DNA of 64,000 nt from Aulostomus chinensis. Taxonomy: Eukaryota > Chordata > Actinopteri > Syngnathiformes > Aulostomidae. This document shows positions 41,107-51,779 of the stretch, in pieces. The notes beneath the pieces were generated by a model. It saw only the letters and a program-made list of their open reading frames with translations, searched no databases and was not told the origin of the DNA. Location of the stretch: assembly GCA_037954235.1 (NCBI GenBank), contig JBBMOA010000002.1:2749551-2813550 (forward strand). The letters run 5' to 3'. The stretch's first letter is position 1. Each line of letters opens with the position of its first letter. The translations under genes and the position numbers were made by a program.

Positions 41107-41264
41107 CTGTCAAAACACACACACACATGCAGGCATGCATCACCTTACAAATCCCATTAAATGCTTAAAAAGGACAGTATAGAGGTTCATTGACAACATT
41201 ATTTTACTGAATGTTTTAGAAGATGAACTATAGCTGAAAGCAAAGATGTAAAACAAATTCCTAC

Positions 41265-41335
41265 CTTGATAGATAGCATGATCTTCCACAACGGAGGAAG
41301 TGTTACCTTTCACTGCAATGAAAGTCCAGGGATGC
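41265..41335 (-). CDS. cemip: CEMIP-family exon (HPWTF / VEDH block)
   Basis: 71-bp exon with acceptor TTCAACAG and donor GTAGGA. It begins with one base completing an Arg codon and leaves one base (G). The 23 complete codons encode HPWTFIAVKGNTSSVVEDHA and IYQ, the end of the GG-type lectin region. Short exons like this one are missed by ORF-length filters; the fit rests on splice sites, phase and homology to a family block HPW-F--VKGN-SS-VEDH. Confidence 0.9.
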
Positions 41336-41479
41336 CTGTTGAAGAAAGCAATAGAGAGAATGAGCAGGAGAAGAGTGAAGAAACAATTGACAAACAAATG
41401 TTAAATGAACTCATTTTTATTTAACACCTTTCTATCTTAGCAGCTGTCAAAGCACTTTAAAATGTCTTCTCATTCACCA

Positions 41480-41650
41480 ATTTACACATTGAAGGTGGAG
41501 GCTGCCATGCAAGATGTCAACAAACTCATCAGGAGAAATTAGGGGTTCAATATCTTGCTCAAGGACACTTCAACATGGTCACCCGGGGGAAGTTAGGATC
41601 AAACCATTGGTTGATAAATAGCCACTCTACCTCCAAGCCATGCCGCCCCA
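41480..41650. repeat. Short dispersed repeat copy
   Basis: Contains GGTTCAATATCTTGCTCAAGG and AACATGGTCACCCGG, similar to 2205-2295 and 7640-7735. No coding capacity. Confidence 0.55.
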
Positions 41651-42904
41651 AGGAGAAAGAAGACACAAAAAAGGAAAAAGACTGCTCCCTACAGGTGGAT
41701 GATTTGACTTCAAAGCAATATCAGGAGCATTTCAAACATTTTCCCCAAATAATGAACAACCATTCTGCAGGATATACACTTTTTAACACTGTCCTCACTG
41801 ACACGCTCTGTGCTGTAAAAATGCTTAACTGTTGAAGGTAAAATAATGATCAAATCAACCCTGATGAGATAAAATAAATAAATAACACAGACACTTATTC
41901 CACACCATTGCTACTGTGCATAAAACATGTGTGCCTTACTTTTCCATTTGCACTGTGTAATTTAAATTTAAATTATTTGTCTATATTTCTTGTTGTATAG
42001 TATTTTCTTTACATTGTTTAGTATTTCTTTTTACTTGTACATGATTTTTTTAAACTTATTTATTTATGTTTCTATCCGAGTTGCACCCCAATTTCATTAT
42101 ATCTGAACCATACAATGACAAGAATTGCACTCTATTCTATTCTATACTATGAGTCAGTGAGAGGCTCTAAATATCTGATTTCAATGTATTTTCAAATAAA
42201 AACTAATCCTAGTAGGAAAAATATTGATTTGATGCTGACAAGGCTTGGAAAAATACTAAATTTGACTGATGTTGCAATTGCGAAATCCAATTCACAATAT
42301 TGGAGCAGTCATTTGTGTGTCATTCACATTTCAATTGACAACTATGTTGGAATGATGGTGTGATATTTCTCGATCATATTTGTTAAACTCAATTTCAAAA
42401 AAATCAAAAATGAATTCAATATGATTAACTGCCCACCCTAACACATTGTATAATGTCATTTCAACCATCAAAGTCAAACTGGGAGATCATCAATGGTTCC
42501 TTTCTCCACGTCTCACAGTATCTGGCAAATGACTAAAGTGGGGGAGAAAAAAAATCATACATGAAAAGAAATAGCAGTTACCTGCAACTGCATTCAACAG
42601 CACACAAAACAACACAAAAAAGTACTAAAGACCTAATCTTCCTCTCTGATCAAGATGTGACTGTCATTGAACATTTGGTTCTGGTTGAACACCCAGAAAT
42701 ACACATCTGCAAGTGTGTAACCATCACACTGTGTGTGTCAGCACAGCTTATTGTTCCACCATTGTAAACTTTAAATATATGGAGAAGCACTGCAACCATA
42801 GACATCTCACCAGGTTTTTATTGGTCAATGGTAAAAAAGGTTTGATCTGCCACAAGATACTGATGCACCAAGAAATTGCCTGACCACACCTCTTTCAAAT
42901 TAGT
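41651..42904. other. Intron sequence without recognised feature
   Basis: AT-rich. A small TTCTATTCTATTCTAT run near 42130 is the only repeat-like thing I saw. Confidence 0.45.
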
Positions 42905-43500
42905 TATGTCATGAGAGGCAATTATGGCAGGACCCAAATGCAGAGCCTGGAGAGCAGGCAGGCCTTGATGAAACATGGGATTGATTTAACAAGAGAAATA
43001 CAAAAAAAAAACACTTGTAAGGAAAAAGCAAGACATTAAAATCATGACGCGAAGGAAGGGGTGACACAAAGATCTGACATGATGTAAGGCTTGGTCTGCC
43101 CAGCTTGATGAGTAGACGGCTGAGGCGGCCTGGTCCACCCAGCCACAAGAGGAGATGGCTGAGGCCCAGCCAGAACAGGAACAGTCTCTGGGGGATGCTT
43201 TTGTGTCTTCCTCCACCCAGCCAGAGCAGATACAGTCTCTGGGGAAGGCCGGGCATTTTTTTCTACCAAGCTGGAACAGGTACAGTCCCTGAGAAAAGCT
43301 GCTTGTTTTCCTCCACCCTGTTAGAACAGGTAAAGTCTCTGTGGAAGGCTGCAGCAATTTCATCCACCTGGCCGTAACAGATACTTTGGAAGTCTGTGGT
43401 GATTTTGTCCGCTCAGCCAGAACATGCATGAGAGACAGCTGTGGTGATTTTATCCACGCAGCTGGAACAAGCACTAGGGAAGTGCCTGATGTTTGTATTA
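42905..43500. repeat. Imperfect ~57-60-bp minisatellite with flanks
   Basis: Units around 43160-43500 share a core like CCAGCCAGAACAGGTACAGT then CTCTGGGGAAGGC and a TTCCTCCACC spacer. About six copies are recognisable with growing divergence. Long minus-strand ORFs across it (43042-43522) are the result of a unit length near a multiple of 3. No known domain in the translation. Confidence 0.72.
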
Positions 43501-43609
43501 ATGTTGTTGCATGCCCCCCCATCCTTCTGTCTTTCTGTCCACTTGTCTTTCTCCTTTCATCATGTTCACATCCCCATCTGTTTGACTTTGTCTGTCTTTA
43601 CTCTTTTGT

Positions 43610-43745
43610 CTTTTTCCCTACTCTCTTTCCCCCCAACCGGTCAAAGCAAATGTCTGTTCTCACTGAGCCTGGTTTTTCTCGACAGTCCTGCCTGTTAAAA
43701 AGAAAGTTTTCATCACCGCTGTTGCAAGACGTGCTTGTTGAATTG
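43610..43745 (+). mobile_element. L2-like LINE 3' UTR fragment
   Basis: Shares TTCCCCCCAACCGGTCAAAG, TGAGCCTGGTTTTTCTCGAC and CTGTTAAAA with the L2 copies at 2930-3030 and 32040-32130. It has no target duplication that I could see and abuts the Gmr1-like element. Confidence 0.8.
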
Positions 43746-43754
43746 TTTGGAAGT

Positions 43755-44203
43755 TTCTGCAATCATTCTCTTTCACAAACTCCTTCCCAGTCAGATTGTA
43801 TTTCAAAGTGTCCAACTCCCACTTGACTGCTAAGGCTTTCTTCTCAACAGTAGAAGACCTCACTTCTCTCAGGAAGAGCTTGCGGCTAATGTACTGCACT
43901 GGCATCTGGTCAGCCCCCTCTCCCTGCAGCAGCACAGCCCCAAGACCCCTCCCGGAGGCATCTGTCTGAACAGTAAATGGGAGATCAAAATCTGGGCATC
44001 TCAAGCTCAGGCTCATTACATAAACACTTCTTCAGATCACCAAACTCAGCCACATACTCTGGTGTCCATTTGACCTTAACAGGGCTGGATTTGCAAGTCA
44101 AATCACTGAGAACTGCCAAGCGTGAAGAAAAATTGTGGATAAATTGGTGATACCATTCAATCAACCCCTGGAATGACTTATTGCCTCTTAGTAAATAGTC
44201 CAC
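43755..44203 (-). pseudogene. Gmr1-like RT C-terminus and RNase H
   Basis: 43985-44203 has a thumb-type segment FQGLIEWYHQFIHNFSSRLA and VKVKWTPEYVAEFGDLKKCL. 43660-44016 has FDLPFTVQTDASGRGLGAVL (first RNase H Asp) and QYISRKLFLREVRSSTVEKK (Glu region). A frame change lies between them. The RT palm is missing: the part upstream is immediately integrase. The last RNase H residues are cut by the L2 fragment at 43745. Confidence 0.83.
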
Positions 44204-44204
44204 C

Positions 44205-44990
44205 TCCTGCTAAGCTTGTCTCTCATCTTTAAGACATATGACAGGGCACTCCACTGCTGCTGCTGTTGTGGCTCCTCCCATGCCTCCTGGAAAACATCCA
44301 ATGGACCCCATTCTGGATAACTGTAAAGAAGCTGAAATGGAGAGAAGCCAGTGGATGCTACATCTCTGTAGGCAAACAAATGGAAGGGGAGCCACTAATC
44401 GCAGTCTGATCCAGTGTCTGCCACAAACTTCCTTAGCATAGATTTTAGACTCTTATTTAATCTCTCAACGAGGCCGTCCGTCTGTGGGTGATATGGGCTT
44501 GTCTTCACCCCTCAAATGCCCAGCAGGCTGTATACTTCTTTCAACAACTTGGAGATAAAGTTGGTATCCTGGTCTTTGATGATCTCTGTTGGGATCCCCT
44601 TTTTGAAAAGACCTGAATCAGACTGTTCACTATCTGATGGGCCTTGATTTTCTTGAGTGGGAAAGCTTCTGGGTACCTTATAGCATAATCACATGCTGCT
44701 AGTAAGTATTTATGTCCAACACTACTTCTCTGTAGTGGGCCAATAATGTCCATGGCAATACGGGAAAAAAGAAATGTCAATGATAGGCATAGTGACTGTC
44801 GGGGCTCCATCTCCCTGCATGCCTGGAGCTGTCAACTGACTCTGTGGGCATGTTTTACAATACTGAATTGTATCTGCAAATTGCTGGGGCCAATAAAAGT
44901 GGGACACCATTCTTGAGAAAGTCTTTAGTTGTCCCAAGAGGCCTGCCCAAGGAATGGAATGGCTTAACTGAAACACAGCGGGCCTCAAAT
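44205..44990 (-). pseudogene. Gmr1-like integrase, upstream of RT
   Basis: Blocks on the minus strand: HHCC finger (44722-44988) with HFYWPQQFADTIQYCKTCPQ; catalytic core (44541-44810) with RIAMDIIGPLQRSSVGHKYL, LAACDYAIRYPEAFPLKKIK; then KDQDTNFI, SPYHPQTDGLVERLNKS in another frame and FAYRDVASTGFSPFQLLYSY (44188-44379). These hold all three catalytic residues in disrupted frames. It is followed on the minus strand by the RT/RNase H part, so IN precedes RT. Confidence 0.86.
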
Positions 44991-45479
44991 TTTTTTGGAA
45001 CTAGTAACTGGTCACCTAACTTACTAAGGCAAAACAACTGCCCCCACTTTAACATAATGACCTTCCTGCCTCTCTCTGTCACTTGGGTTGACTCAAGAAC
45101 ACACTTAGCAAACAGGGGTTGTAGGGAGGGCTCCTGCCTCTGAGTGATATTGCTAGGAAAGAGCTTGACTCTTATTTATCAGGCTCAGGCACTGTCTCCA
45201 CCATCTCTGTTCCCCTCAGTCTGTCCTGCCTTCGTTGTCTCCTGCTTTTCCTGACCCTGGGTTACTTGACCTCCTCAAACCCGGGCACTTCCACACCTGT
45301 GAAAGGTAGCTCCTCCCACCCACAAGCTGGCACAGATGGCACATGCCTATGCCTTGCTCTTGTGACTGCTAACAACCCTGCTACCGACCCATCGGTCTTT
45401 GCTCAACACCATGCCTAGCAATGAGGTCAAGGAGGACTGTAAGATCTGTGCCTAGCACTACCTAGTATAGGAGTTTCTC

Positions 45480-45660
45480 CATTACCCCAACTGCAAGCAA
45501 CTATTGCTGACCCTAAACCTGAATGGGCACTTTGCTATGGAGTAATCTACCTTATCGTCTTGAACAAACCAGACACTAACCTTTCTCTTACTGAAAATAG
45601 ACTCAGGTAATAATCGTACCTTGATTAGGCCAGACTTCCAAAAGATGCTAAGAGAGCTAC
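45480..45660 (-). pseudogene. Gmr1-like protease-region remnant
   Basis: Minus-strand frame of 45482-45724 without a clear catalytic DTG/DSG motif (GLIKVRLLPESIFSKRKVSV is visible). It lies between the nested element and integrase, where the protease should be. The N-terminal part continues beyond the nested element at about 51645-51760. Assignment is by position and weak similarity only. Confidence 0.4.
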
Positions 45661-45664
45661 ATAT

Positions 45665-46606
45665 TGTGATGGTTTTTGGGGACTGGGTTGTTCTGGGGTG
45701 CCAGCCAGGCATATAGCCTGACAAATAAATGATATTTAATTATTATGACTTAAATTTTTTTTTCCTTTTTGGTTGTTTTGTTTTGTTTTTTGTCAGTCAC
45801 ATTTTAGTCCCCCTTACACACGCACACAAGGAAGCATCAAGGATAAACTTTGATGAACCAAAAACTTTTTTTTTTTAATCAATCCTGAATATAAACAGTA
45901 ACAATGAAAACTTCCCCTCACCAAATTGTAAGTACCCAGCCCAGAACAACAGAAATAGTCAAACAACAACAACTCAGGTTCGTTTTTAACACAAATATAT
46001 ATATTTTTTTCAATTCAGTTCAGAGTCAGTTCAGAAGTTCTTTTTTTTCTTAGTTCAATTCAAATCCCCCCCCCCAAAAAATATTCCAGAAGAGAGAAAA
46101 AAAATTCAGTTCACTCAAAAAAGTTAATTTAGTCCAATCCCCCCAAAAAAGAAAAAGAATAACCCACACTCTCATTCAAGAGAGAGAGAGAAAGAGAAAA
46201 AAAAAAGCTCTTATAATTAAGTAGCCAACCCAAACACTACGCTCTCACTGGCAGAGGCGTGTTATATGGCAGTTGGTTGTTAGCCTACCGGGGAAGCACT
46301 GTTCTACGGTGATCCAGGTTAGGATATTGTCCTCAGTATCCACCGGCAGTCACCGCTTGGTGACAACCTTTGGTTCTAATACAGACTCCAAACCACGGCC
46401 ATCCCTTCGAGGGACTCACTACCCCGACTGCCGGACTTAGCCACTAGACGCAGCGCTAACGCGACCGGTAAGGTGCCCCCTCTCCAGCTGATCGGAGCGT
46501 CATTTTAAAATCAGTTTCCTTCCTGTTGAACGGGGCCTGGATTGGCCATCCTGCCAACCAATCAGGGGTGACGTACACCCGCCAGCCAATCCGGGGTGAC
46601 GTTACA
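45665..46606 (-). repeat. 3' LTR of the nested Gypsy (942 bp)
   Basis: Full-length LTR. Its ends (plus strand TGTGATGGTTTTTGGGGACT at the left and GGGGTGACGTTACA at the right) recur exactly or nearly so in the 89-bp right LTR. Confidence 0.92.
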
Positions 46607-46620
46607 TCCCCTCCCCCCTG
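46607..46620 (-). promoter_or_regulatory. Polypurine tract of the nested Gypsy
   Basis: Minus strand: GGGGGGAGGGGA directly before the TGTAAC of the LTR, the primer for plus-strand DNA synthesis in LTR elements. Confidence 0.85.
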
Positions 46621-46969
46621 AGGAAAGCCTGCAGCTGCGGGCAATTTTCCTGTTGCTCCACTATTCTGAGGATGTAAACCCAGGAAAATCTTCGTCCTCG
46701 GATTCCTCTTAAAATATCCTCAGTATTTCCTGGTGCTGTAGCTCATCCCACTCGCTCGCAGTGGGATAGCAGGGTTTGAGCTGCACAATGTTCACCAGCC
46801 ACATTTCCTCACCGGAATCCTCCAAAACCACCTCATAGTTGAGGGGATTCACTCTCCATAGGACCCTGTATGGGCCTTTCCATCACGGAGCAAGCTTGGC
46901 GGTGAACAACTTGTCCAACTTGGAGTAGGGGTGAGTCTTCAGCCACACCCTGTCCTTTTCCTCCAATAT

Positions 46970-47374
46970 TTATTCTCTCCTGTAGCGGTCATAGTTCACT
47001 TTTTGACGTTCCTTTGCTTTCTGGATGTTTTTGGCAACAAACTCCCTCAGGTCTGTCAGTTCAGCCACCTTCTGGTATGCGGGGCTATCAGGAGTGCAGA
47101 GTTCAGGACTTAGCTCACTGTCCATGGGGCCTTTGAGTGGTCGGCTAACATTGAGCTCACCCGGGGTCACTCCTGTGGACTCATGCACAGATGTATTCAG
47201 GGCAAACCGGAACTCAGGTAGGTACTTGTCCCAGGTTTTGTGGCTGCCATTGACATAGGAGGATATCATAGCCTTCAAGTTTCTGTTGACCCGCTCTGTG
47301 AGGTTAGTTTGGGGGTGATATGGTGTTGTTTTCCATTGTTTCAGGTTCCACTTCTTGCAGGTGGCTTCAAACAC
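46970..47374 (-). pseudogene. Nested Gypsy integrase, catalytic Glu region to C-terminus
   Basis: A 134-codon open frame with TPYHPQTNLTERVNRNLKAM (catalytic Glu), WDKYLPEFRFALNTSVHEST and a C-terminal coiled KNIQKAKERQKVNYDRYRRE. It is in a different frame from 47506-48300, so a frameshift/stop-containing gap of about 130 bp separates the two halves of the core. Confidence 0.88.
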
Positions 47375-47505
47375 TGACTAAATGAACTAGGGCCCTTGCT
47401 CAGAGAGCATGGAATCTGGCACACCCCTCCGGGTAAGTCAGTACTTACCCTTCGTCAGTACTTGGGACACAGTCTCCGCAGGAGCTTTCCTCAGAGGAAA
47501 TAGCT

Positions 47506-48300
47506 CTACCCATCGGGAATAATAATCCACAAAAACCAACAGGTAAACATTTCCAGTGGAGTCCGAGGAAATGGCCCCATGATGTCCACTCCCAAAAGCT
47601 CCCACAGCCGGCTTACCACCGTCGGCTGGAGCTTCCCAGGCGGCCGGCAGTTCTCAGGCTTATGCACCTGACAGGTCTGACAGCACTGCACATATTTTCT
47701 CACATCCAAACTCATCCCGGGCCAGTACGCCAGGGCCTGCAACTGTTTATAGGTCTTGTACCGTCCCAGGTGTCTGGCGAGGGGATGGTCGTGGAAGAAT
47801 CTGAGCAGGTCTGAACGCAGGGTGAACGGAACATACACTTGGTTCAAGGTCTTGTGTTGGAGCCTGACCACACGGTAAACCTTGTCCTCCAGGATGGTGA
47901 AGTATGTGATCGAGTTGGTGTGTTCTTCCACTTTGTCAACTAAGGAGTCATACAGCTTCCTAACCTCGGGATCAGCCTGCTGGGCCCTCCATATGGTTTC
48001 ATCTGACATCGATAGATGTTCTGACATTTCCCTTTTTGCAGGCTGGACTGTGGCACACAGGGAGGTCATGGAGCTCTCTACAGGAGCCCTGGATAGGGCA
48101 TCCAGGACAGTGTTGTATTTCCCCTTTTGATATTCCACAGTAAAGGTAAACTCCTGGAGCCTGAGGGCCCACCTGATCAATCTTGAACTGGGTTTCTGTG
48201 TTCGGAACACCCAGATCAGGGATGCATGGTCAGTAACAACTGTGAACATCCTTCCTTCCAAATAATACCGCCATTTCTCCAGTGCCCAGACCACAGCCAA
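47506..48300 (-). pseudogene. Nested Gypsy RNase H end and integrase N-terminal half
   Basis: About 265 codons open: VVTDHASLIWVFRTQKPSSR and FTVEYQKGKYNTVLDALSRA end the RNase H region; then an HHCC finger HDHPLARHLGRYKTYKQLQA with CCQTCQVHKPENC, and GVDIMGPFPRTPLEMF with the first catalytic Asp. Continuous with the RT frame apart from one in-frame stop at 48304-48306. Confidence 0.88.
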
Positions 48301-48303
48301 ACA

Positions 48304-49371
48304 CTATTGTTCGGTGGTGGAGTAATTCCTCTCAGCTGGATTGAGGGTACGGCTAGCAAATGCAATGACGTTCTCAGTACCCAGCCCCGAGGTCTGAGCC
48401 AGCACAGCTCCCAGACCAACATCACTGGCATCAGTGTATACTATGAAAGGCAAGTTAAAGTCAGGATGTCCAAGTATAGGTGGAGAAGCAAGATGCTGTT
48501 TCAAAGTGTCGAAGGCTAGCTGGCAAGCCTGGGTCCAGATTAATTTACTGTTCTTCCTCTTCAAGGCAGTCAGTGGCTCAGCGATCTCAGAGAAATTGGG
48601 TACAAAATGATGGTACCAGCCCGCCATTCCCAGGAACCGCTGCACCTCCTTGATGTTTTTGGGGGTGGGGAATGCCTGGACGGCCTCCGTCTTCCCCTGA
48701 TCCACCTGGACTCCCTCAACCGATACCACATGGCCCAGGAACTTGAGGGATTTCCTGAAAAACTGGCACTTTTTCAGGTTCACAGTGAGGCCTGCCATCC
48801 TCAGCTTATCAAAAAGGGCCTGTGCATCGTGGTGATGCTTTCCAAGAGAGGGTGAGTAAATGATAATATCATCCAGATAGACCATGCAGATGTTCCCCCG
48901 AAGGTCCCCCAAAACCAGCTCCATCAGCCTTTGGAAGGTAGCTGGGGCATTTTTCAGGCCAAATAGCATGACCTCAAACTGAAACAACCCAAAGGGGCAG
49001 ACGAATACTGTCTTCTCCTTGTTCCCTTCCTCCATAGGCACCTGCCAGTAACCACTATTGAGATCGATCGTGGTGAAGACAGCAGAGCCAGCTAGGGATT
49101 CCAAGATTTCTTGGATATTTGGAATGGGGTAAGCATCGGTCTGGCTTTCTGCATTCACTTTCCGGTAATCAACACAAAAGCGAGACTTGTGGGTGTCTTT
49201 CTTAGGGACCAGCACAACTGGAGCTGCATAGGGTGATATTGAGGGGGTGATGATGCCCGCCTCTAACATTTCCTCGATGTGTTGTTTCATCTCCTGCAAT
49301 TTTGCAGGAGAACATCTGTAGGATTTCTGTCTTATTGGCATTTTATGGTATAGTAGAATGTGGTGGGACAC
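48304..49371 (-). pseudogene. Nested Gypsy RT and RNase H, 355 codons
   Basis: A long open frame: MPIRQKSYRCSPAKLQEMKQ, CVDYRKVNAESQTDAYPIPN, FTTIDLNSGYWQVPMEEGNK, FGLKNAPATFQRLMELVLGD, the active site CMVYLDDIIIYS, a thumb WYHHFVPNFSEIAEPLTALK, and RNase H PFIVYTDASDVGLGAVLAQ. It ends with a TAG stop at 48304-48306 just before CLAVVWALEKWRYYLEG, where one base change from a Glu codon would explain it. All RT catalytic aspartates are present. The upstream protease is in different frames. Confidence 0.9.
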
Positions 49372-50448
49372 TCTTTGTTTTCCCCACCTTGGTGGTGCAG
49401 ACTGAGTCGTTCATGTGCAGTTGAGCCCGTAACCAGTATTTCCCTGCTTCATCCAGGTGAGACTCCTGAACAACCATCTCCACAAGGTCCGTTTCTCTGG
49501 GGTCTTCCATGGAGGGATTTTGGAATACCATAGCGGGCGGCATAGCGGAGTAGAAAGCAAGGTTTGAAGATGCCGGGGATGGTAAGGGTTCATTCACAGT
49601 TTCTCTCCTAAAATGATATCTCTTCTTGGCCCAAGATTTGAACCAGTAGGAGTTGTCGGACACATCAAACTGTAACCCGGTGATAAATGTAAAGCCCAGC
49701 CTAAGAACAACAGGAAAATTCAGACACTGGGAGGGAAGGACAACCACAGGTATTGTTGGGCTACATTGATGGATGTGGATTTCCAACTCACATCAACCCA
49801 GGGGATGCCTCCCCGTACCATCAGCCAAGTAAAGACGGCCCTGATGCCAGGGTTTCAACTGAGTTCCTTTGCCATTAACTTGCTTCCAGACAGTGTCAGT
49901 GATGAGGGTGTAGTGTCCAGGATGGCATTTCCGTTCCATGAGCCGATTCCAACTGGAATCACAAGCTGCTGGGGGTACCCATCATCAAGCAAGCCTAGGG
50001 GCGTAGGCTCTTTTCTCGGGTTTGTAAGTGAATTGATTGTGGGGGTAGGGTCTCCCTCTATGCGGGTGTGAGAGGCAGGTTCAGTTGGTTGTTTTTGGTA
50101 TCTGTTTCTTCCAGGTTGGTACTGGGGACATGCTGATGGAGGATAGAAATTTTTGCACTGCCAACATTGAGCAGGGGGTGGACCCAGTGCACGCTGATAT
50201 TGGAGAGGTTGGGGCAGAGAGTCTGGCTTGCCTGATTTTTGTGTGGCTTTCCTCCTTTGCTCATAGAGGCGTTGATTCTCTTTATCCTTCTCCAGCTGCT
50301 GTCCAAGGCGAACCAGTGCCTCCACTGTGGTGATGTTACTAACTCTTAGCTGGCTAGCTAGCTGGGGGTTGATGTTTTTTAGGGTGGGCTTTACCACCTC
50401 TAGTTCTGTGGCTTGAGGATTCCAACGCTTGCACAAGGATTGATACAT
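49343..50448 (-). pseudogene. Nested Gypsy Gag zinc-knuckle/protease region, frameshifted
   Basis: 49855-50448: a Gag C-terminal coiled region (LEKDKENQRLYEQRRKATQK), an aberrant Cys motif CWQCKNFYPPSACPQYQ, and a protease-like VIPVGIGSWNGNAILDTT, where DTG has changed to DTT. 49343-49786 then continues with a flap-like VVLRLGFTFITGLQFDV and a linker in another frame. The DTG loss and frameshifts at about 49800 and 49350 make the protease dead. Confidence 0.78.
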
Positions 50449-50517
50449 CTAAGCAAAGTCCCTGATGCTTTCATTATCTCCTTGTACCCTGGTTCTGACT
50501 CTTTCAGCAAGTTCGTC

Positions 50518-51414
50518 CTAGTAATCCTCTGACAGGAATGCTGAAGTGAATTGCCTCTCAAATTGGTGCCAGGTATGGGTATCAAGGCAGGCAACATCCC
50601 ACCAATCCCGAGCTGTCCCATGCAGCACATTCCGAAGTGTTGCCATTAGTTCAGTATCATGGAGGGGATGTAACGCAAGATAATCTTTGCAATGCTCCAA
50701 GAATGAGAGGGGGTCCTGAGAATCCTCCATTCTCTCAAAGGTAGGAAACTGCATTTTGATGGGGCTCCTCCCTCCAACAACAGCTCTTAGGTCCTGTTGA
50801 CTTTCTGGTGGAAGAGGAGAAATGAGGTCCTGCTCTGAGCCCCCGGGTAAAATGGTTGACTGGAGTCTGTGTCTCTGTGTTTGTACAGGGTGGCGGAGTG
50901 GCGGAAGGGTCTGCACTGAAACATCCACCAATGCTGTAGGACGCATAAAAGGGGTTAAGCTGCGATGATTCACTTCATCGGTCAGAGAGCAGATGCTCGC
51001 AGCGCAGTGGCTCACTTCCTCTTGCACGTGCTGGACGACTGAAACCATTGGTTCCATGACGGATTTCAGATAAGATAATAATTCTGTGTGGTAATGTTTC
51101 AGGCGCCAGTTTATTGTTGATGAGAGTTGTTGGTTGAGATATTCGTAGTGTTTCTCCATCTTGTCCTCCAGTGTTTTTATTTTTTCCTCCCAACGAGAGG
51201 CCATTTTGTTTATATGCGTTTCCACATAATATTTCAGCTCCTCCACTTCCTCCTTTCTGCCTGCCTTTTCAGCTGCGGCTGGCAGGGTGGTGTGAGGTCC
51301 CAGTTGAAGCGGTATCAGCGGTTGTGTGAGTTCCTCAGGTCCACAAGAGTCCATTTCAAGCAGCGTGAGAGAAGTGGCCTGCCCAAAGTTTTGGTCTGTG
51401 TCTGCTCCGTCCAC
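50518..51414 (-). pseudogene. Nested Gypsy Gag, 298-codon open frame
   Basis: Minus-strand Gag with an N-terminal acidic part, an extended coiled coil (about residues 50-125), then a capsid-type segment PIKMQFPTFERMEDSQDPLS, FLEHCKDYLALHPL and LRNVLHGTARDWWDVACLDT, HTWHQFERQFTSAFLSEDY. It stops at 50518-50520, resumes in frame for 22 codons and stops again at 50449-50451. Otherwise it is open, which suggests relatively recent decay. Confidence 0.85.
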
Positions 51415-51530
51415 GTGGGTGTTTGCAGTGACTATTTTTTCTGGCTTGTCTTTATGTTCTGGGTTTCGTTGAAGGGTCCAACTTTATGTTTCTTATTTTG
51501 TTTGATTCTCTGTTTTTTATTCAGGTATTT

Positions 51531-51548
51531 GTCCCATCTGGGGTGCCA
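51531..51548 (-). promoter_or_regulatory. Primer-binding site of the nested Gypsy
   Basis: Minus strand TGGCACCCCAGATGGGAC, seven bases inside the 5' LTR end. TGG is opposite a tRNA CCA end. The priming tRNA cannot be named from the sequence alone. Confidence 0.75.
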
Positions 51549-51555
51549 GTTTTTA

Positions 51556-51644
51556 TGTGACGGTTTTCGGGGACTGGGTTGTTCTGGGGTGCCAGCCAGT
51601 CAGGGGTGACGTACACCCGCCAGCCAATCCAGGGTGACGTTACA
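51556..51644 (-). repeat. 5' LTR of the nested Gypsy, internally deleted to 89 bp
   Basis: Only the outer parts remain (45 bp matching one LTR end and about 44 bp matching the other). The middle about 853 bp found in the left LTR is missing. The junction is at TGGYTGGCA, which is present at both breakpoints of the intact LTR, so a microhomology-mediated deletion is likely. Confidence 0.9.
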
Positions 51645-51779
51645 ATATGGCTTGTCCTCAATAAATACACAGGCACTCCATTCCGCATTAAAACATTCTG
51701 GCTGCTTACTGTGGTCTGGCTGACTTCCTGCTGACATGGGTGCAAAACATGTGTAGGTCTCACATATGCTGATTTGGAA

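Larger units (their letters stand above)
45665..51644 (-). mobile_element. Ty3/Gypsy retrotransposon with both LTRs, nested in Gmr1-like
   Basis: About 6.0 kb on the minus strand. LTRs begin TGTAAC and end CACA: left copy 45665-46606 (942 bp), right copy 51556-51644 (89 bp, internally deleted). A 4-bp duplication ATAT lies at 45661-45664 and 51645-51648. The primer-binding site is at 51531-51548 and a polypurine tract is at 46607-46620. Gag, protease, RT, RNase H and integrase follow the usual Gypsy order, with several frame breaks. Confidence 0.9.

Noticed and set aside
42986..43522. 178-codon ORF as a protein gene
   Set aside because: It follows minisatellite units; no start context, no domain.
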